Of a DNA stretch of 64,000 nt, positions 52,729 through 61,579 are shown in pieces (positions within the stretch are counted from its first letter, which is position 1; each line of letters begins with the position of its first letter). The DNA lies in contig NZ_JBHSAP010000018.1 in the NCBI RefSeq assembly GCF_042650125.1, positions 124,001-188,000 of the forward strand. The letters are read 5' to 3'. This DNA comes from Salinithrix halophila. Its GTDB lineage: Bacteria > Bacillota > Bacilli > Thermoactinomycetales > DSM-45169. The notes below the pieces were generated by a model. That model was not told where the DNA came from. It worked only from the letters and a program-made list of their open reading frames with translations, and ran no database searches. The position numbers were made by a program, and so were the translations under genes.

Positions 52729-54027
52729 GTGTCTTCTGTTCGCTTTGAAACGGTTCAGGCTGGAAATCTGCGCGTCCATGTCTGCTCCACGGATAAATTC
52801 AAAACCAACAGTATATCCGCTCTGATCCAGCAATCGCTGACAGAGGAGTCGGTAACCTTTCATGCCCTGTTGCCGGCGGTTCTGCAGCGGGGAACGAAAA
52901 GCTCCCCCTCTACCCTGGAATTAAAGCGGAAGCTGGATGATCTGTACGGAGCCACTTTGTTCGGAGATGTTTTCAAGCGGGGAGAACGTCATATCCTGCA
53001 GCTGGGGCTGGAGATCCCCAACGAGGAATATCTTTCCGAAACGGAATCCCTTCTGGAACGGGGAGCAGCCTTTCTCGGTGAAGTATTGACGACCCCAGTG
53101 ATCGAAGGCGAAGCTTTTCGGGAAAGTTATGTGAAAGCCGAGAAAAAGAATCTCAAACAGAAAATCGAGAGCTTGTTGGATGACAAGATTCGCTATGCCG
53201 CCCAGCGATGTGTAGCTGAGATGTGCAAGGGTGAGCCATTCAGCCTTTTTAATCATGGACGTCTAGACGATCTGGAGCAAATTGATGCCGGTAACTTGTA
53301 TACATATTATCGGGAATTGATACAGACCCGCCCGATTGACCTTTACTTTGTTGGAAATTTATCGGTGGATCGGGTTCTTCGGTTGGTGGAGCAATTTTTT
53401 CCGACGGAAGGCCGGGAACGAAAAGACGTGCCCCATGCTGCTGTGGAACACCAGGTGGATCAGATCAAAGACGTGGTCGATCATTTGGATGTAAAACAGG
53501 GGAAACTGAATGTGGGGGCACGCACGCAACTTTCGATTCGGGATGAGGATTATGTGCCGCTAATGATGTACAACGGCATCCTTGGGGGCTTCCCCCATTC
53601 CAAGTTGTTTATCAATGTCCGGGAGAAAGCGAGCCTCGCTTATTATGCTGCCTCTCGACTGGAAAGCCATAAAGGGCTCCTGACTGTTCAGTCCGGAATT
53701 GAGATCCAAAATTACCGAAAGGCTGTTGATATCATCCAAGAGCAATTTGAGTTGATGAGTAATGGAGAGATCTCGGAATCGGAAATGGAGCAGACCCGGG
53801 CGATGATGGTCAACCAACTCCGCGAACGGCAGGATCGGGCCTATGACCTGATCGATTCTCATTACCATGGTATCCTGAGCGGGATCGAACGACCTTTGGA
53901 CGTGATGATCCGGGATGTCAAGAAAGTGACCAAAGAAGACGTGAAACGGGTTGCACAAAATATCCAAATCGATACCATCTACTTCCTGCGGGACAAAAAG
54001 GAGGGAGCGAAGGATGGAAAAAATTGA
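52729..54027 (+). CDS. ymfF: M16-family peptidase-like protein YmfF
   Basis: A 432-residue M16C-fold protein. It lacks the zinc motif HxxEH, so it is probably the inactive partner of the YmfH peptidase encoded next, like the subunits of mitochondrial processing peptidase and AlbE/AlbF-type pairs. The C-terminal half has NGILGGFPHSKLFINVREKA. GTG 52729 is preceded by AAAGAGGTG. It overlaps ymfH by 14 nt. Confidence 0.9.
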   Translation: MSSVRFETVQAGNLRVHVCSTDKFKTNSISALIQQSLTEESVTFHALLPAVLQRGTKSSPSTLELKRKLDDLYGATLFGDVFKRGERHILQLGLEIPNEEYLSETESLLERGAAFLGEVLTTPVIEGEAFRESYVKAEKKNLKQKIESLLDDKIRYAAQRCVAEMCKGEPFSLFNHGRLDDLEQIDAGNLYTYYRELIQTRPIDLYFVGNLSVDRVLRLVEQFFPTEGRERKDVPHAAVEHQVDQIKDVVDHLDVKQGKLNVGARTQLSIRDEDYVPLMMYNGILGGFPHSKLFINVREKASLAYYAASRLESHKGLLTVQSGIEIQNYRKAVDIIQEQFELMSNGEISESEMEQTRAMMVNQLRERQDRAYDLIDSHYHGILSGIERPLDVMIRDVKKVTKEDVKRVAQNIQIDTIYFLRDKKEGAKDGKN

Positions 54028-55294
54028 ACATCGGCAGTTAAAAGAGACCCTTTACCATGAACAGCTGCCCAATGGACTCCAGGTTTATCTGCTGCCGAAA
54101 CCGGGATTCAATAAAACGTATGCTACGTTTACAACCAAGTATGGTTCCATCGATAACCATTTCCGTCCTCCCGGTAAAGACGAGGTGAAGGTTCCCGACG
54201 GGATCGCCCATTTCTTGGAACACAAAATGTTTGAGGAAAAGGATGGGGATGTATTCGCCCGCTTCTCCAACCAGGGTGCTTCTGCCAATGCCTTTACCAG
54301 CTTTGAGCGAACGGCTTATCTCTTCTCCTGCACGGAAAAGGTGGAGGAAAATTTAACGACCCTGATTGATTTTGTACAGAACCCGTATTTCACGGATCAG
54401 ACGGTAGAGAAAGAAAAAGGGATTATTGGTCAGGAAATTCGCATGTATGATGATAATCCCGACTGGCGTTCCTATTTTGGCCTGATCGAGGCGATGTATC
54501 AGAACCATCCAGTCCGGATCGATATCGCCGGAACCGTGGAATCGATTGCTGAGATTACCAAGGAGACCCTGTACACCTGTTACGAAACCTTTTACCACCC
54601 GTCCAATATGCTTCTATTTGTGGTTGGGCCCATCGATCCGGAGCCAATCATGGAATTGATACGGCAGAATCAGGCTGCAAAAAAGTACGACAAGCAAGGA
54701 GAAATCGGTCGTTATTTCCCCGAAGAGCCGGGTTCTGTTGCCAAAAAACAGTTGGAGGTCCGCCTCTCTGTCGGGATTTCCAAATGCTTGTTCGGCTTCA
54801 AGGAGAAAAAGATCGGCGGAACCGGGGAAGAGTTAGTCCGACAGGAACTGGCAACGGAAGTTATGCTGGAAGCCTTGTTCGGCCCTTCATCTGACCTTTA
54901 TCAATCCCTGTATGATGATGGGTTGATCGATGACCATTTCGGCTACGATTACAGTCTGGAAAAAGGGTACGGCTTTTCCATGGCCGGTGGAGATACTCCT
55001 GATCCGGATGCCCTGCTGGTGCGGATTCACGAGGAACTCCCCCGCTTGATTGATGGGGGGATTCCGGCTCCCGTAGTGGAACGGATACGAAAAAAGAAGC
55101 TGGGAAGCTATCTGCGTTCTCTTAATTCACCGGAGTGGATTGCCAACCAGTTTACTCGGTATCGTTTTAACGATACGGACCTTTTTCGGATCGTTCCTAT
55201 GTTGGAAGAATTGACGGCTGAGGATGTCAACCAGCGGCTTCGGGAACATATTGACTGGGAACGTTTCGCCGCTTCCATCGTAAGGCCCCATTGA
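54014..55294 (+). CDS. ymfH: M16-family zinc peptidase YmfH
   Basis: The 426-residue protein carries an intact inverted zinc motif in GIAHFLEHKMFEE and the downstream Glu in GIIGQEIRMYDD. It is predicted to be the catalytic half of a YmfF-YmfH pair; the substrate is unknown. ATG 54014 has GAGGGAG 6 nt upstream inside ymfF. Confidence 0.92.
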   Translation: MEKIEHRQLKETLYHEQLPNGLQVYLLPKPGFNKTYATFTTKYGSIDNHFRPPGKDEVKVPDGIAHFLEHKMFEEKDGDVFARFSNQGASANAFTSFERTAYLFSCTEKVEENLTTLIDFVQNPYFTDQTVEKEKGIIGQEIRMYDDNPDWRSYFGLIEAMYQNHPVRIDIAGTVESIAEITKETLYTCYETFYHPSNMLLFVVGPIDPEPIMELIRQNQAAKKYDKQGEIGRYFPEEPGSVAKKQLEVRLSVGISKCLFGFKEKKIGGTGEELVRQELATEVMLEALFGPSSDLYQSLYDDGLIDDHFGYDYSLEKGYGFSMAGGDTPDPDALLVRIHEELPRLIDGGIPAPVVERIRKKKLGSYLRSLNSPEWIANQFTRYRFNDTDLFRIVPMLEELTAEDVNQRLREHIDWERFAASIVRPH

Positions 55295-55308
55295 CGAATG
55301 GTTGATTG

Positions 55309-55335
55309 GCGTGCTCGCTACGGGCACGCTTTTTT
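55309..55335 (+). terminator. Terminator after ymfH
   Basis: GCGTGC (55309-55314) pairs with GCACGC (55324-55329), followed by six T. Confidence 0.85.
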
Positions 55336-55359
55336 ACTTGAAAGCTAGGAGGTGAACCG

Positions 55360-56115
55360 ATGGAAAAGTCGTTACAAGCTGAAACCGCCCTCATCTCCGG
55401 GGGGAGCAGGGGGATTGGGGCGGCTATTGCCCGGAAATTGGCAGCTGCGGGAGCTTCGGTAGCTGTCAATTACCAGCATTGTTCCGAGAAGGCACAAGCG
55501 GTAAAGGAGGCTTGCTCTGCACTGGGGGTGCAGTCTCGTATATACCAGGCCGATATTCGGTCCAGGGAAGAAGTGTCAAAGATGGCCGAAAGGGTCTTTC
55601 GAGAGTTGGGAGAGCCGTCGATCCTTATTCATAGTGCGGGTGTGGCAGGGGAAAGTCTCCTGTTTCAAGACGTGACCGATGACGAGTACGACCGACTGAT
55701 GGATACCCATGTTCGGGGAGCCTATCTGCTCGTACAGGCTGTCCTGCCAGCGATGATCCGCCGTCGTTTTGGACGTATTGTCTTGGTCTCTTCCATCTGG
55801 GGAGAATCGGGAGGGGCTGGGGAAGTGGTCTATTCTGCTGCAAAAGGTGCCTTAAACGGGATGACCCGCGCACTTGCCAAGGAATTGGCCCCTTCAGGAA
55901 TCACGGTCAATGCTGTCGCCCCTGGAGCGATCCTGACCGATATGTTGACGGATCAATTATCCGAAAAGGAACGCTCTAAGTTGGCCGAACAAATTCCTTC
56001 CGGTCGATTGGGGGAGACGGATGAAGTGGCTTCCTTGACAGCTTATCTTTGTCAGAGGGAAGCAAGTTATCTGACTGGTCAGGTGCTACATATAAACGGG
56101 GGCTGGTTTCCCTGA
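55360..56115 (+). CDS. ymfI: Short-chain dehydrogenase/reductase YmfI (FabG-like)
   Basis: A 251-residue classical SDR: cofactor motif SGGSRGIGAAIARKLA, catalytic Ser in VLVSSIWGESGG, then YSAAK with Tyr and Lys near residues 156-160, and NAVAPGAILTDM. It resembles FabG ketoacyl-ACP reductases, but its place between ymfH and ymfJ makes it YmfI, a paralogue; the substrate is not established. Start ATG with AGGAGGTGAACCG. Confidence 0.88.
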   Translation: MEKSLQAETALISGGSRGIGAAIARKLAAAGASVAVNYQHCSEKAQAVKEACSALGVQSRIYQADIRSREEVSKMAERVFRELGEPSILIHSAGVAGESLLFQDVTDDEYDRLMDTHVRGAYLLVQAVLPAMIRRRFGRIVLVSSIWGESGGAGEVVYSAAKGALNGMTRALAKELAPSGITVNAVAPGAILTDMLTDQLSEKERSKLAEQIPSGRLGETDEVASLTAYLCQREASYLTGQVLHINGGWFP

Positions 56116-56213
56116 TCGAGAGAATAGGTTCTCCTTCTTCTTTCGAATAAGTCCTGGATGTTTGAGACATATTACCCATAGAGGACAATTGGCTGAAAAG
56201 GAGGGGAAGGATC

Positions 56214-56471
56214 ATGTCGGTCCTGAATAACTTCCAAGATTGGAAAAACTTTTTGAATGAGCGTGTTCAACAAGCCCATGCCGTCGGGATGAACGATCAG
56301 AAGATCGCTGACGTGGCACAGCAGTTCGGAGATTATCTGGCCCAGGGAGTCGACCCGAAAAATGGCGAAGAACGGCTTTTAAAAGAGCTGTGGGAGTGCG
56401 CTGACGAACAAGAGCAACAGACGATGGCGAGCCTGATGGTTAAACTGGTTTCTGGCGGAAATAACCAATAA
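56214..56471 (+). CDS. ymfJ: YmfJ-like protein (DUF3243)
   Basis: An 85-residue helical protein (NNFQDWKNFLNERVQQAHAV; ERLLKELWECADEQEQQTMA) matching YmfJ by size, position and composition. Function unknown. ATG has AAGGAGGGG 7 nt upstream and its own terminator follows. Confidence 0.85.
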   Translation: MSVLNNFQDWKNFLNERVQQAHAVGMNDQKIADVAQQFGDYLAQGVDPKNGEERLLKELWECADEQEQQTMASLMVKLVSGGNNQ

Positions 56472-56478
56472 CGGCCCT

Positions 56479-56517
56479 AAAATCGGCATTTTCCCTTAAA
56501 AGGGATGCCGATTTTTT
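56479..56517 (+). terminator. Terminator after ymfJ
   Basis: AAAATCGGCAT (56479-56489) pairs with ATGCCGATTTT (56505-56515), with inner CCC/GGG pairing, and T follow. Confidence 0.88.
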
Positions 56518-56627
56518 CATGGGTGGAAAATCAAATTCCAATAATACCCATTAATGAAAGGGGATCCGTTTTTAAATTACAGTGGTGTTTCATTTTTGGG
56601 TCAAACGATTTTCTTGTTCCATCAGGG

Positions 56628-56656
56628 TTCGCTTATTCCGAAACATGTGGTATACT
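56628..56656 (+). promoter_or_regulatory. Promoter of ymfK
   Basis: TTCGCT (56628-56633), a 17-bp spacer and TATACT (56651-56656) with extended -10 TG at 56648-56649. About 70 nt separate it from the ymfK start. Confidence 0.5.
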
Positions 56657-56728
56657 ATTAAACAAATTTGCTTGGTCTTCCAATTGTACAGAACACTTTG
56701 ACACAGTGGCAGCGAAAGGTGTGTTGGA

Positions 56729-57502
56729 ATGGGTGGCCATGACTGGTATTTGGAATATCAGATCCATAAGAACCGGCCGGGGCTCCTGGGAGATATTGCG
56801 TCGCTGTTGGGGATGCTTTCGATTAATATCCTCACGATCAACGGGGTGGAAAACAAACGGCGGGGGATGCTTCTCAATACCGACGATCGAGAGAAGATCC
56901 ATGCACTGAAACATATCTTAAACCGCGTAGACAACATCACGGTTACCGCGATCCGGCCGCCGACTTTGATGGATCGCATGGCTGTCCGTCACGGACGCTA
57001 TCTCGACCGTTGTCTGGAGGATAAGCGAACCTACCGTTTCACGAGAGAGGAACTGGGTCTCCTGGTGGACTTCATGGCAGAGCTTTTTCAGAAAGAAGGC
57101 CATCAGGTTGTCGGCGTTCGAGGGATGCCCCGAGTCGGCAAGACGGAATCCATCGTCGCCTCCAGTGTTTGTGCCAATAAGCGATGGACTTTTGTCTCGT
57201 CAACACTCCTCAGGCAAACCGTTCGCAAACAATTGGCAGAGGACGAAATGACGCCCAACAATGTGTACATTATCGACGGAATCGTATCCACCTTGCGTTC
57301 CACTGAGCGCCATCATATGTTGGTGCAGGAGATTATGAGAATGGGAGCGACGAAAGTGGTGGAACATCCGGACATCTTCGTCCAGGAAACCGAATATACC
57401 CTGGATGACTTTGATTATATAATCGAGCTGCGCAATAATCCGGATGAAGTGATTTCTTATGAGGTGCTTGACACGGATATGGCAGCTTTTGACATACGAT
57501 GA
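56729..57502 (+). CDS. ymfK: YmfK-like protein (DUF3388) with ACT-like and P-loop-like parts
   Basis: The 257-residue protein starts with an ACT-like segment (YQIHKNRPGLLGDIASLLGM, about residues 9-80) and has GMPRVGKTESIVAS near residue 130, which resembles a Walker A loop, followed by a DNA/nucleotide-style alpha-beta region. No function is known for the family. ATG 56729 follows AAAGGTG. The next gene is the first rodZ-like gene, 43 nt downstream without a terminator, so they are probably co-transcribed. Confidence 0.85.
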   Translation: MGGHDWYLEYQIHKNRPGLLGDIASLLGMLSINILTINGVENKRRGMLLNTDDREKIHALKHILNRVDNITVTAIRPPTLMDRMAVRHGRYLDRCLEDKRTYRFTREELGLLVDFMAELFQKEGHQVVGVRGMPRVGKTESIVASSVCANKRWTFVSSTLLRQTVRKQLAEDEMTPNNVYIIDGIVSTLRSTERHHMLVQEIMRMGATKVVEHPDIFVQETEYTLDDFDYIIELRNNPDEVISYEVLDTDMAAFDIR

Positions 57503-57545
57503 TTCGATGGATGGATGGATGAATGGATATCAGGAGGTGTCGTTT

Positions 57546-58724
57546 ATGACAGGCATTGGCTCTCAATTGCGGCAGACACGAGAGTCCATGGGATATACCC
57601 TGGACCAAGTACAGCAAAGCACCAAGATTCATATCGAATATCTGCGGGCTTTGGAAAACGACCAGTTTGAAACACTCCCCAGCGCTTTTTATGTTCGTGC
57701 ATTCCTTCGTACATATGCACACAGCCTGGGATTGGATGCCCAACCGTTGTTGGATCGTTACGAACGGGCTTCGGTAAACAACCGGGCTCCCCGGCGCGGG
57801 ATGGACGGCCAGGCACGACAAAATCGGGGTGTTGCCCAGGACATGCATCAGGGCTTACAAACTCAGCCTCAGCCTCAACCTCGCCTCGGCAGGACTTACT
57901 CCCCCCGTTCGCAGCGGATGGATCCGCCTACTCGAGCCCCGCAGCAGGCTCCCCCTTATGGGAACCAGCCGCAACAACCTTCTCCTGGGGAACAGGCTCC
58001 ACCAATTCCTCCACAGAGGACAAGCCGCTTCCGTGCTCTTCCGGAAGACGGCATGGAAGCGATGCCTCAGCAATCGATGCCTCAGCCATCGATGCAGGGG
58101 CCTTCCCAGCCTCCGAAGCAGCAGACGGGGTTCCAGCAAACGCAGCCTCAATCTGTCAGCCAGACCACGATGGTTCCCCGGCGTGTACAGCAGGAAGTGA
58201 ATCGCGGGATGGCGGATGGAGACGGGAAGGCGCAGAAAAAGACAGGGGCGAGAACCTGGATCATACGGGCGGCTGCGATCGGTGCATTGATTCTTGTGCC
58301 GGTTGGTGGATGGTTATGGTACACCGGTGGCGACCAGACGGCTACCAATGCAGATACGACCGAATCGGAAGAAAGCAGCGACAATACGGTCAATGCCAAG
58401 GTTCCTGAAACGACGTCCCTTAACAAAGTAGAGACCGGTGGAGACATCGAAGGGGATCTCTTTGCTTTGAAGGGTGCTGACAAGGTGGAGATCGAAATCA
58501 AGGCCAATAACGGAAGCAGCGGTCTCGCCTACGGTTATGAAACGAATAACCAAAAAGAGAACTTCACCCTTAAAACAGGAGAAAAGCGGGTTCTCGAGGA
58601 CAAGGACTTTATCTGGTTCCGTCTCTTTAAGCCTTCCAACACCGAAATCAAAGTAAATGGCCAAGACATCGATACCACGGCCCAAGATGTACCCAAAAGC
58701 TATCGTATCAAGTTAGAGAAATAA
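57546..58724 (+). CDS. rodZ: RodZ-like cytoskeletal protein, first of three tandem paralogues
   Basis: RodZ links MreB filaments to the membrane and the wall-elongation machinery. The 392-residue protein has a Cro-type HTH domain (residues 1-75) with SAFYVRAFLRTYAHSLGLD, whose aromatic helix is the part that contacts MreB in RodZ; a long Pro/Gln-rich linker (90-225); a membrane helix IIRAAAIGALILVPVGGWLW near 238-259; and an extracellular beta domain (DUF4115) to the end. ATG 57546 has AGGAGGTG upstream. It occupies the position of ymfM (rodZ) in B. subtilis. Confidence 0.85.
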   Translation: MTGIGSQLRQTRESMGYTLDQVQQSTKIHIEYLRALENDQFETLPSAFYVRAFLRTYAHSLGLDAQPLLDRYERASVNNRAPRRGMDGQARQNRGVAQDMHQGLQTQPQPQPRLGRTYSPRSQRMDPPTRAPQQAPPYGNQPQQPSPGEQAPPIPPQRTSRFRALPEDGMEAMPQQSMPQPSMQGPSQPPKQQTGFQQTQPQSVSQTTMVPRRVQQEVNRGMADGDGKAQKKTGARTWIIRAAAIGALILVPVGGWLWYTGGDQTATNADTTESEESSDNTVNAKVPETTSLNKVETGGDIEGDLFALKGADKVEIEIKANNGSSGLAYGYETNNQKENFTLKTGEKRVLEDKDFIWFRLFKPSNTEIKVNGQDIDTTAQDVPKSYRIKLEK

Positions 58725-58759
58725 CCTCTACCAAATTGTTTACCCAGGAGGTGGGCCGT

Positions 58760-59989
58760 GTGTCGATTGAAATCGGTCACCGCCTCAAGCAAGCAAGAGA
58801 ATCCCGGGGAATCAGTCTGAATGCATTGGAACAGGAAACACGGATTCCACGCGAATACCTCGCTGCGTTGGAAACGGGAGATTTCAAGAGCATTGAGAGC
58901 TCCTACTATATACGCGCATACCTGCGAACCTATGCCAGTGCTGTCGGGCTTAACTCACGGGAGATCCTCAACCAGTACCGGATGTTTCGTCGGACAGGGG
59001 GTTCTCAGCCAGGGAGTCCCGATATTCAAACGGGCTCACTCCGTTCCGCTCCTTTACGGGGCGGGGAAGAGGCTCCGCTTCAACTGCCTGAGAACCCTGG
59101 TGGTTTATCCAGGGATCGTTCTCGCAAGCCGGAGAGTTTGCCCCCAGGAGACGATGGAGGGGGAGACTTGCAGCGGCCTTCCCGAATGTCCAGGCTTTCA
59201 CGGTCGGAAAGGGGAGCTTCTCGTTCCGAGCAAATCAGCACCGGACGAGAAGACGGAAATTTCCCCCATACGGAAACGGCGGCTGGCCTCGGAACTCCGG
59301 CTGACGGCGGGTTGCGCCGAGTGAGTATGCCGCCGGATCTGCCAGCACCCCAGGAATTGGGGCTTCCCCCTCGTCAGGATGGAGAACCTTCAGAAGAATC
59401 CCCTCCTGAGGGGGGATCTTCTCCCTCCCGGTCGCTCAGCCGGAGTAATCGCTCTTCCTCTAAGGAAAAAGAAAGCTCCGGAAAAAAAAGCACGCTCGGC
59501 ACCTGGTATACCCGATTTTTGATCTTGGGAGCAATCTTGTTAATCCCGGCGGCCATTTTTGTGGCGATGAAGGTCTACGGGGATGATGCAAATCCAGCAC
59601 CTCAGAAGCCACCCAAGCAGGAAAGCCCCGCTCCAAAAGAGGAGGCTGCTGAAGAAGTATCTTCTTCGGAAGCAGAGGCTCTCTTGAGACCGGTTGATGT
59701 CGGAAGCGGGAAAATCGATCATTACGAGTTATCCAATGCTGATCAGATTGAACTGAAGCTAAAGGCAAAAGGGGAATGCTGGTTCCAAATCCGAGGTCAA
59801 GAGGTAGGAAATCAACTGGAAGACCGGCTTTTAAAAAAGGGAGACACCTTCTCTTTTGACTACAGTAAGGGGAAGGATCTCTGGATAGAGATGGGTCTTC
59901 CCAACAACGTAGATATGACCGTTAACGGAGAAGAGGTAAAAACCTCCTATGACGGAAGGAAAAAAATCCATATTTCCCTTGTCAAATGA
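58760..59989 (+). CDS. RodZ-like protein, second tandem paralogue
   Basis: The architecture is the same: HTH (1-70) with SSYYIRAYLRTYASAVGLN, a linker of about 180 residues rich in Ser, Arg, Gly and Pro, a membrane helix FLILGAILLIPAAIFVAMKV near 252-271 and a C-terminal extracellular domain with KIDHYELSNADQIELKLKAK. Length 409. GTG 58760 has AGGAGGTG upstream; the frame is open from TTG 58736. It follows the first copy by 35 nt with no terminator, so they should be co-transcribed. The linker and the outer domain differ widely from the first copy. Confidence 0.82.
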   Translation: MSIEIGHRLKQARESRGISLNALEQETRIPREYLAALETGDFKSIESSYYIRAYLRTYASAVGLNSREILNQYRMFRRTGGSQPGSPDIQTGSLRSAPLRGGEEAPLQLPENPGGLSRDRSRKPESLPPGDDGGGDLQRPSRMSRLSRSERGASRSEQISTGREDGNFPHTETAAGLGTPADGGLRRVSMPPDLPAPQELGLPPRQDGEPSEESPPEGGSSPSRSLSRSNRSSSKEKESSGKKSTLGTWYTRFLILGAILLIPAAIFVAMKVYGDDANPAPQKPPKQESPAPKEEAAEEVSSSEAEALLRPVDVGSGKIDHYELSNADQIELKLKAKGECWFQIRGQEVGNQLEDRLLKKGDTFSFDYSKGKDLWIEMGLPNNVDMTVNGEEVKTSYDGRKKIHISLVK

Positions 59990-59990
59990 A

Positions 59991-60017
59991 AGCTTCCTTT
60001 AGAAAGGGAGCTTTTTT
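59991..60017 (+). terminator. Terminator after the second rodZ-like gene
   Basis: AGCTTCCTT (59991-59999) pairs with AAGGGAGCT (60004-60012, one G-T pair), followed by T. Its T-tract overlaps the -35 box of the next promoter. Confidence 0.8.
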
Positions 60018-60045
60018 GACAGGGAGAACAACACTCGGGTATACT
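60016..60045 (+). promoter_or_regulatory. Strong sigma-A promoter of the third rodZ-like gene
   Basis: A perfect TTGACA (60016-60021) and TATACT (60040-60045) with 18-bp spacing, immediately after the terminator. The third paralogue therefore has its own transcription unit. Confidence 0.75.
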
Positions 60046-60143
60046 GGACAGGGATCGGGAAGCGGACTCTTTTCCCCGTGAAAATTACGAAAGTTGGCCT
60101 TTTTCATAGGGTGCCGATGTGCCCCCAGGAGGTGGACCGCTCG

Positions 60144-61049
60144 ATGTCAAGACCGACGGACCGGCTTCTACGGCGACGGAAAGAGGCCGGTCTGACGTTG
60201 GAGCAGATGCAGCAAAAAACCAATATACAAGCTGGCTATCTTGCAGCACTCGAACAAGGAGAATTTTCTGCCCTCCCGGGAAAATTTTATACCAGAGCTT
60301 TTATCAAAGCTTATTGCGGTCATCTTGGGGTGGATGCTGCTCCTATCCTGCGTCAGTTCGATGAGACGATGAGTACAGGGGAAAGGCTGTCGGTTCCCGT
60401 GCCTACGGAACCATCGAAGGAATTTGCGACAGAACCGGTGTCCCGCCTGAGTCGTAAGGAACGCTATAGCCGTCAGAAAAAGAAAAGGAAAACAAGGAGA
60501 CGGGGAGGATTTCCTCCGATTCGCTTATGGCAATCCTTTCTTTCTTGGGCTTCCTCCTTACCGAAAAAAACGGTTCTGATCGTTTCTCTCAGCCTCGTCT
60601 TTTTCGCTTCTGCCGGAGTAGTGGGCTTTCTCTTTTTTTCTTCCGACAAAGAAGGGGGGAAGCCCTCAGGAACGGATGAATCATCCGGGGTTCAGGGCGA
60701 TTCGCCTTTACCTACTGGTAACGAGGACAAAGCGGTGGTGGAACTGGTCAAGCCCTCAGAGACCTATAAATACGGAGATTTGTTTGAGGTGTCCAAGGCG
60801 AAAGAAGTGTCTGTCACGTTGGAAGCACGGGAGAAGACCTGGTTCCGTTATCGTGCTGGGGGGCCGACGAAAAAAGTCACCAAGCAAGCGAAGTTGTCGG
60901 CTGGTCGTTCGGAAACCTTCCGTGACCCTTCCTGGGTGTCCCTAATGGTGGGAAATCCCGACCGGGTAACTCTCAGGGTGAATGGCCACATCATCGACAC
61001 GTCTTCGGAGACAGCCGCCCATTCGTATCAATTGAAAAGAAAGCCCTGA
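60144..61049 (+). CDS. RodZ-like protein, third tandem paralogue (short linker)
   Basis: A 301-residue protein: HTH (1-70) with GKFYTRAFIKAYCGHLGVD, a short linker ending in a very basic stretch (SRKERYSRQKKKRKTRRRGG), membrane helix VLIVSLSLVFFASAGVVGFL near 144-163, and a C-terminal domain with FEVSKAKEVSVTLEAREKTW. ATG 60144 lies 10 nt after AGGAGGT; the frame opens at 60078. It has its own promoter and terminator, unlike copies 1 and 2. The shorter linker should place the outer domain close to the membrane. Confidence 0.82.
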   Translation: MSRPTDRLLRRRKEAGLTLEQMQQKTNIQAGYLAALEQGEFSALPGKFYTRAFIKAYCGHLGVDAAPILRQFDETMSTGERLSVPVPTEPSKEFATEPVSRLSRKERYSRQKKKRKTRRRGGFPPIRLWQSFLSWASSLPKKTVLIVSLSLVFFASAGVVGFLFFSSDKEGGKPSGTDESSGVQGDSPLPTGNEDKAVVELVKPSETYKYGDLFEVSKAKEVSVTLEAREKTWFRYRAGGPTKKVTKQAKLSAGRSETFRDPSWVSLMVGNPDRVTLRVNGHIIDTSSETAAHSYQLKRKP

Positions 61050-61056
61050 TTGACGA

Positions 61057-61090
61057 AGGCACCGTTCCCGTTCGGTGCCTCCTCCTTTTT
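61057..61090 (+). terminator. Terminator after the third rodZ-like gene
   Basis: AGGCACCG (61057-61064) pairs with CGGTGCCT (61073-61080), followed by cctcc and five T. Confidence 0.7.
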
Positions 61091-61118
61091 GACATGGGGG
61101 AATTCGTTGTATTATACT
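61089..61118 (+). promoter_or_regulatory. Strong sigma-A promoter ahead of the pgsA leader
   Basis: A perfect TTGACA (61089-61094), 18 bp, TATACT (61113-61118). Predicted transcription starts near 61125, leaving about 455 nt before pgsA. Confidence 0.75.
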
Positions 61119-61579
61119 TACGGAAGAATTGCGAGAGTGGGAAAGCGGACGTGTCGAGCCCTCTTCCTCCGGGGCTCGTTTTGCCGATTTTGGCCCCTTC
61201 ACACCGATTCGGTGGTGACGGGGCATGGGGCCGTCACGAGACTACTACATATCCCGTACGCATGAAGCATACGGAACGTGTTGATCTTTTCCCATTACCG
61301 TATTTTCGGATGGTTTGCCAAAAATCCACGGCTTGTTCCGGACCCGGTGAAGAACCCGAAAGAACGCAGGTAGCTCGGCAATCAGCTGAAAAAAGATTTC
61401 AACAGGAAGGCGATAGAGGGTTCCTAACCATCCTGTTGCAGGCTTCCGTCGGAAGGTTCTGCGGGGCTCTAACGGACAACCACAGCTTGCGAGGCGTGAT
61501 GCGATTGACGGGGTGAACAGGCGGTGTCTCTGCACTATGCATCCTGCGCGTTGAACTCGCGGGGGGAGGTTCGCAAAAC
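61119..61579 (+). other. Long hairpin-rich untranslated leader or small RNA region before pgsA
   Basis: No credible gene is present on either strand. Inverted repeats follow one another: CGAGCCC/GGGGCTCG with a short T-run (61155-61181), GTGACGG/CCGTCAC (61215-61237), CCGTA/TACGG (61254-61274), AACAGGA/TCCTGTT (61401-61437) and CTTCC/GGAAG (61443-61455). The first could be an attenuator. The rest might be a regulatory leader or an independent RNA. It does not match what I remember of RNase P RNA, tmRNA or the T-box motif. Confidence 0.45.

Noticed and set aside
61094..61535. Frames on both strands in the pgsA leader (140 codons plus, 96 codons minus)
   Set aside because: The plus frame starts inside the promoter; neither has a good binding site or recognisable sequence, and hairpins explain the region better.
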